Shown piece after piece: positions 59,215 to 64,000 of a stretch of DNA of 64,000 nt. Under the pieces are notes generated by a model. The model made no database searches and had not been told where the DNA came from. It saw nothing but the letters and a program-made list of their open reading frames with translations. The stretch is from Gonatopus flavifemur (lineage: Eukaryota > Arthropoda > Insecta > Hymenoptera > Dryinidae), in the NCBI GenBank assembly GCA_018340375.1, contig JAFFJZ010000002.1:10124001-10188000 (forward strand), in the 5' to 3' direction. Every line of letters starts with the position of its first letter. The stretch's first letter is position 1. The position numbers and the translations under genes were made by a program.

Positions 59215-59466
59215 TAATGATACATATTATGGAATAACTCGAGTGAAAAAGTGCTCAAAAGTATATAAAATTCCACATATTCTATATAAATTATATACAA
59301 TTTCGCAAAGTTTTTGAATCTCAGGCCCTGCTTTGGATGAAATTGCACTGATCTGGACCAAATAGGGTTCCATTTAGTTCAAATTTTCAGCTGTATATTA
59401 TCTTTAAATGGTTTTCATATCAAATTCTATTTGAATTCTCATAAAATCCATAGTGAATTGAAACTA

Positions 59467-59826
59467 CACGGAGAAAAAAGAATTCGCTGTGGCAGCGAAA
59501 TCTACTTTTGCTGGGTTCCTTTTGCCAGAGCAGCAAATTTTTTGTTGTTACAGCAAACTATTTGCTGTTCCAGCAATCTTGTTAGCTGCGACAGCGAATT
59601 TTTAGCTGTGGCAGCAAAAAATGTTTGCTATCCCAGCAAAATTAATGTATATAATACTGAAAATTTGCCGGCGAAGCAAACATTTTTTGCCGCCACAGCT
59701 AAAAATTTTCTGTCGTAGCTAACACGATTGCTGTTATAGTAAATTTTTAGCTAGGTCAGCAAAAAATTTTGCTATTCTATATATAATACCTCGATTTGCT
59801 GCGTCAGCAAATTTTTTCTCTCCGTG
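59467..59826. mobile_element. TA-flanked foldback built of GCTGTGRCAGC subrepeats, copy 1
   Basis: The ends are CACGGAGAAAAAAG and TTTTTTCTCTCCGTG, with TA on both sides (59465-59466 and 59827-59828). The interior is a series of roughly ten 20-25 bp units of the type TTAGCTGTGACAGCAAA, each with a small palindrome (GCTG...CAGC). The second half is the inverted complement of the first. It shares its whole layout and most bases with 62673-63020. Confidence 0.8.
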
Positions 59827-62229
59827 TAGAAATTTGTGTGTCAATTACTGCCAATTTTATCTACCGCATTCACAAACCTTTTCAACATTGTATAATTTCC
59901 GTAAAAGTCAGATTCAAGAATTGAATTATTTTAAATTTACACGGCACAAAGCCAACCGCGTTTATTCACCTGTAGAAACCGTAATGAACGCAAAATGAGA
60001 AAGACAAAGTGGTTTTAAGTAGTGAGGATTAGTACAAAAGCATTGATGATCAGTAAACTGGAGGCAATCAGAGAAGAACACATAAAATAATGAGTGCTGT
60101 TCTCACAGAAGTTTCAACTGCTCATTGTTATTGTTTTTTTCCTCATTCTTTCTGTCAATTATCATATTCAACCGTGACTAATACTTTCCTTTTCTTCGTA
60201 TAAATCAACGACTGGTTGGTTTTACCCGAACAGAGGATCCCGAATGCACGATAGGAGTGAGATCAGCTCTCAGTTCAAGTTGGGAACTTCCATATTCTCC
60301 TGAAAACTCAATATCGAATTGTTGTAAGAAATGCATTTAATTGGGAAGTTTTACATGTATTCGAGATGAGTGCTGGGAATTGATTTTCCCGTATGATTGG
60401 TAAGAAATTTTGGTTGCTGGATACAGGGGAATTCCGATGATTTTTCGAAGTGTGGCTTCAAAGATGAGAAGAGTAGATTTCGATTTTTAAATGAATGACT
60501 TGTAAATGAGGAAAATTCGATAATAGTAATTTAGAGCAACAGATAAAATGGTATTGTATTCGAAATTTTCCATTGGGAAGGAGTAAACTTGTTCTTCTAA
60601 ATCACTTCTGAATAATTTTTATTTCTGAACAGAATTCACTAGGATGGGTACTGTTTGTGGTGTCCTAGCGCTCTGAAATTTTTTGGAGTGACATCCCCTC
60701 TCAAACAGTGAAATATTGCATCTTCAATAAAAGTACTCTATTGGAGTGAGAATTTCATTCTTATCACAGAATCAAAGTTCTCATTCCATGAAGAAGAATT
60801 TTATCTTATCAGACTTTTAACTCACTTCATAACGCGAATTGTTCATCCTTATTGAACTTGTGGATTCTCACGCTTCGAAAAAGGATTTTCACTCCAAAGA
60901 ATTGAGATAGTAGAAAACTGAGGTGTTTAATAGTAAACAATTAGCTGGCACAGCAGATTTCTTTTCCTACTTTCCTACTTCTTTTCTAATGTTGATAGTT
61001 CAACGTAGGCAACATGAGAACCCCACAAATGAATTCCAATTGTAATCACAATATTTAATTTTCAAACTTCTGCACCACTCATTTCAGGTGGCTAAAATGG
61101 GATTGTTATCAAAAATTTGAGTTATGACATGGTAGTCCATGAATCATCAATGATAAAAAAGAACAGATTGAATTAATTAATTGTACAATTTAAAGTGACA
61201 TTCACTGAAATCACTCCAGAATAGAACTTTGAATATGTTGCGATTTACAGAAAAGATTTTACTTCTCAGCACTACAATTGAATAGGCTTTCAACCAAAGG
61301 TTTGATTCTAGTAAGAAACAGATTTCTACCACATTATCTAAATTTCCTGAAGTAAAAATTCTATTTTATGCACTGACAAAAATATATGGTGGTAATAACT
61401 ATAACTTCGACTGCTGTCGGACCACAATTGAGGTCATCACATGAGCATCACAGCTTAACTTCTGGTTGTGATTTTTTTATTATCATCACTTTACATTTTG
61501 TTTCAGTGTGGAAATGAATTTTCACTTTACTGGAGTGAAAACTTCATTCTCATAAAGGAGTGAAAAGTTTGCAATACACAATCAGTGAAAATTCGACTTT
61601 AATATACTGAAAATTCGTTTTTATGGGAGTTTTAGTAATTTCACTTTAAGAAATTCAGAGAGATCTTATGAATTCCTGAAATCTTGTCAAATTTTGTCTG
61701 TCCTCATGTACGGAAAAACGGAACGTAGCCATATTTTGATAACAAATAAACAATTCGAAGTAAAATACTTCCAGTGATGAATATTACGAACGTGAATGCT
61801 TGAAATCAGTTATTTTTTAGAGTACACTTTTCACCGTAGGAGTCCTGATCTAGTAAGATCTGATAGTGAGACGTGAGGCTACTAAATATAAGTTTTAACG
61901 TTTGTAATCTTTATCACTGGAATCCTTTTTTACCCCTATTATAACTGCATTAGTCGCGCGGTATCTAACAGATACAGGATTTCTTATTTTTGTCGTAGCT
62001 AGCATGCGTATGCATAGATTGTCAGGTCAAATACCTATTTTTATAAATAACAAACTACAATTGGTAATGTTGGAACTAATGAATATTTTTTCCCCAATTG
62101 TGTGCATATTTACTACAAAATCTGAACATGCTATCACAGTTAACTATAGAAAGCTGATTGTGTATCTCAAAGATTCGGCGCGAGCCGAAATGTTTTTTTT
62201 TTCGCGCCACTGATTCAGTTTTAACAGTA

Positions 62230-62481
62230 CACTGAAAAAAAAATTTATTCCAGTCAAATAAATATTTATTTGTCCTGTACCAAAGAAATATTTATTAAAA
62301 TCAACAAAATATTCTTTGGAACCAAAATAATTTAATTGAATTGAATAGATGGTTTTAATCGTTTATTTGATTCCAATAAATCATTTTGGTTCCACAGAAT
62401 ACTTTGTTAATTCGAATAAATATTTCTTTGGTACAGGACAAATAAATTTTTTTTTGACTGTAATAAATTTTTTTTTCAGTG
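62230..62481. mobile_element. TA-flanked palindromic MITE
   Basis: The ends are CACTGAAAAAAAAATTTATT and AATAAATTTTTTTTTCAGTG, flanked by TA at 62228-62229 and 62482-62483. The arms of about 110 bp include TTTGTCCTGTACCAAAGAAA and its exact complement, and TTTGGAACCAAAAT with its counterpart. The loop is short. Confidence 0.8.
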
Positions 62482-62672
62482 TAAGTTCTCTCAAAATTGA
62501 TACGTTTGGTCTTTACATTTGCGAACTTGCCAATCCTTTTTGTTGATCTATTCGTTCTTGCCTATAAGAGCAAGGAAAAAACCATACTTCACTATTATTC
62601 GGATAGCTAAAAATTAGCTATAGGAGCTATTTTTCAGCTGTCACAACTACTGGCTTAGCGGTAGCAGCAACA

Positions 62673-63020
62673 CGGAGAAAAAGGAATTCGCCGTGGCAGC
62701 GGAATCTACTTTTGCTGGGTTCCTTTTGCAGAACAGCAAATTTTTTGCTGTGACAGCAAACTTGTTAGCTGTGACAGCGAATTTTTAGCTGTGACAGCAA
62801 AAAATGTTTGTTATCCCAGCAAAATTTGTTTGCTATTCTGTATATAATGCTGAAAATTTGCTGGCGGAGCAAACATTTTTTGCTGCCACAGCTAAAAAAA
62901 TTGCTGTCGTAGCTAACACGATTGCTGTTATAGCAAATTTTTAGCTAGGTCAGCAAAAAATTTTGCTATTTTATATATAATACCTCGATTTGCTGCGTCA
63001 GCAAATTTTTTTTCTCCGTG
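62673..63020. mobile_element. Foldback built of GCTGTGACAGC subrepeats, copy 2
   Basis: It starts CACGGAGAAAAAGGAATTCG and ends TTTTTTTTCTCCGTG. The order of subrepeats is the same as in 59467-59826, with small differences. No TA pair is visible at its borders. Degenerate units continue outside it (62600-62670 and 63340-63390), which suggests older copies nearby. Confidence 0.75.
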
Positions 63021-64000
63021 AAGGAATGTAGCCACAGCGAAAATTTAACAACTAAATTATTTGGCCATCTAAATACTACAAGACCTGTGCAATGATACAG
63101 CTACCATTTCATGAAGTTGAAATTGGCAGCCGATTGTCATAATTTTTCACATAAAATGCTTATCAAAGATTTAAAGACTGGAAACGTTTAATATCATGAT
63201 AGTTAATCGATTTCTGGTATGAACAAAAAAGCTTCAACAACGTTGAATAGAAAGTTACAAGAACTGGCTGCTAGTTTCAGCTTCATTACCATTTCTTACT
63301 GTGGGAACTAAAAAAATAGCTACAGTTGCAATTATTTCGGCTATAGCAGTGAAAAGGAGGTGCTAAGAAAGCTGCCACAGCTATCATATTTCATTTTCTT
63401 TGAGTGAGGAAAACATCTGCGGTTCAGTTAAGTAGCATCATTTTTTAGAAAAACAATTTCCATTAGCAACTTCGTTGTTATCGAAGCTGATTATCAGTTG
63501 AGCAAATTTCTTTTCCAAAACCACCATGCGATATCAAAACACTGATAACAGCCCTCAAAGGGAAATATCAAATCTATAGTGTTGGTTCGTAAAATTAGAA
63601 GATGAATCAATGGGATTCACCCGAATGAGCGAAATCTTTCGCATACCACAAAAGTTTCGAGTCACAACTTGAAATTGCAAGCACAAACAGGATACAACCT
63701 TGGACAAGAATGAACACGTAATGTCTCGAATCTTCCCCTGCTCCTCCTACTATTTTAGTTGGTCTCGTGACTCAGCTGATAGTTAAACTGTGTAATTTAA
63801 AGCTTGTCAAGATTTTCCATCCCAAATTCTCTCGGGTTAACAAAAAACTATTAATCAATGAGAAATTCGTATGAACATCTCTTAATCGATTTTTCTTTCC
63901 GATATCATTCGAATGTTTTTTTTGGATCTTGGTATTTTGATGATTGGTTCTACAGTCTTTATAAAGCATAAAGCTCACAGCAACTCGCACTGTCGAAAAA

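Larger units (their letters stand above)
57274..64000. other. Upstream region of neuralized and gene-free DNA to the window end
   Basis: 57274-57860 is the likely 5' UTR and promoter side of neur. A strong minus-strand donor (GCCAG|GTAAGG at 57811/57810) could end an upstream noncoding exon. Beyond 58.3 kb the DNA is AT-rich with several foldback MITEs (58814-59214, 59467-59826, 62230-62481, 62673-63020, and a weaker one at about 61371-61510). 60700-61640 has repeated GAGTGAAA/TTTCACTC words related to the nested insert at 23.1-23.3 kb. No exon of another gene was recognised. Confidence 0.5.

Noticed and set aside
1..64000. Search for bacterial-type systems, CRISPR arrays, integrated viral genes or a hidden biosynthetic cluster
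   Set aside because: All recognisable genes are spliced eukaryotic housekeeping or developmental genes, and repeats are MITE/SINE type. No direct-repeat spacer array, viral core gene or toxin-like gene was seen.

Overview
This is a eukaryotic, AT-rich, intron-bearing window. Gene content and exon structure fit a holometabolous insect, perhaps a hymenopteran; that lower rank is a guess from gene style and MITE load, because no species-level marker was readable. Six protein genes and one tRNA can be supported. In order they are: the 5' end of Mcm7 (minus), bystin (plus), RNase H2 subunit B (minus), Rsu1/icarus (plus), tRNA-Ser(GCT) (minus), a divergent alpha-tubulin (plus) and neuralized (minus). 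All gene models were built by hand-splicing at GT/AG sites so that reading phase is kept and the joined protein matches the family.

Layout. 1-545: Mcm7 first exons. 546-2880: a transposon nest between the divergent Mcm7 and bys starts, with two nested hAT-like MITEs, a tRNA-headed SINE and a foldback. 2881-5614: bys (three exons). 5615-6454: short convergent spacer. 6455-8407: RNASEH2B (five exons). 8408-16914: gene-free DNA packed with palindromic MITEs. 16915-23919: Rsu1 (eight exons), whose 4.2-kb last intron is swollen by nested MITEs. 26277-26358: tRNA-Ser. 26793-28457: alpha-tubulin (six exons). 28458-32219: convergent spacer with microsatellites. 32220-57273: neuralized, whose 22.4-kb first coding intron carries candidate regulatory modules and a candidate alternative first exon. 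57274-64000: neur upstream DNA and more foldback MITEs.

The genes are mostly unrelated housekeeping functions: DNA replication (Mcm7, RNASEH2B), 40S ribosome biogenesis (bys), integrin adhesion (Rsu1) and cytoskeleton (tubulin). Neuralized is the developmental gene, an E3 ligase for Notch ligands. Its long intron holds five YGTGGGAA (Su(H)-type) matches and a duplicated E-box module, which is what a proneural/Notch-responsive locus would be expected to have.

The most striking non-genic feature is the density of palindromic non-autonomous elements. Several families can be told apart by their termini and target-site duplications: 8-bp (hAT-like), about 10-bp (Mutator-like) and TA (Tc1/mariner-like). 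No transposase gene was seen, so all look mobilised in trans.
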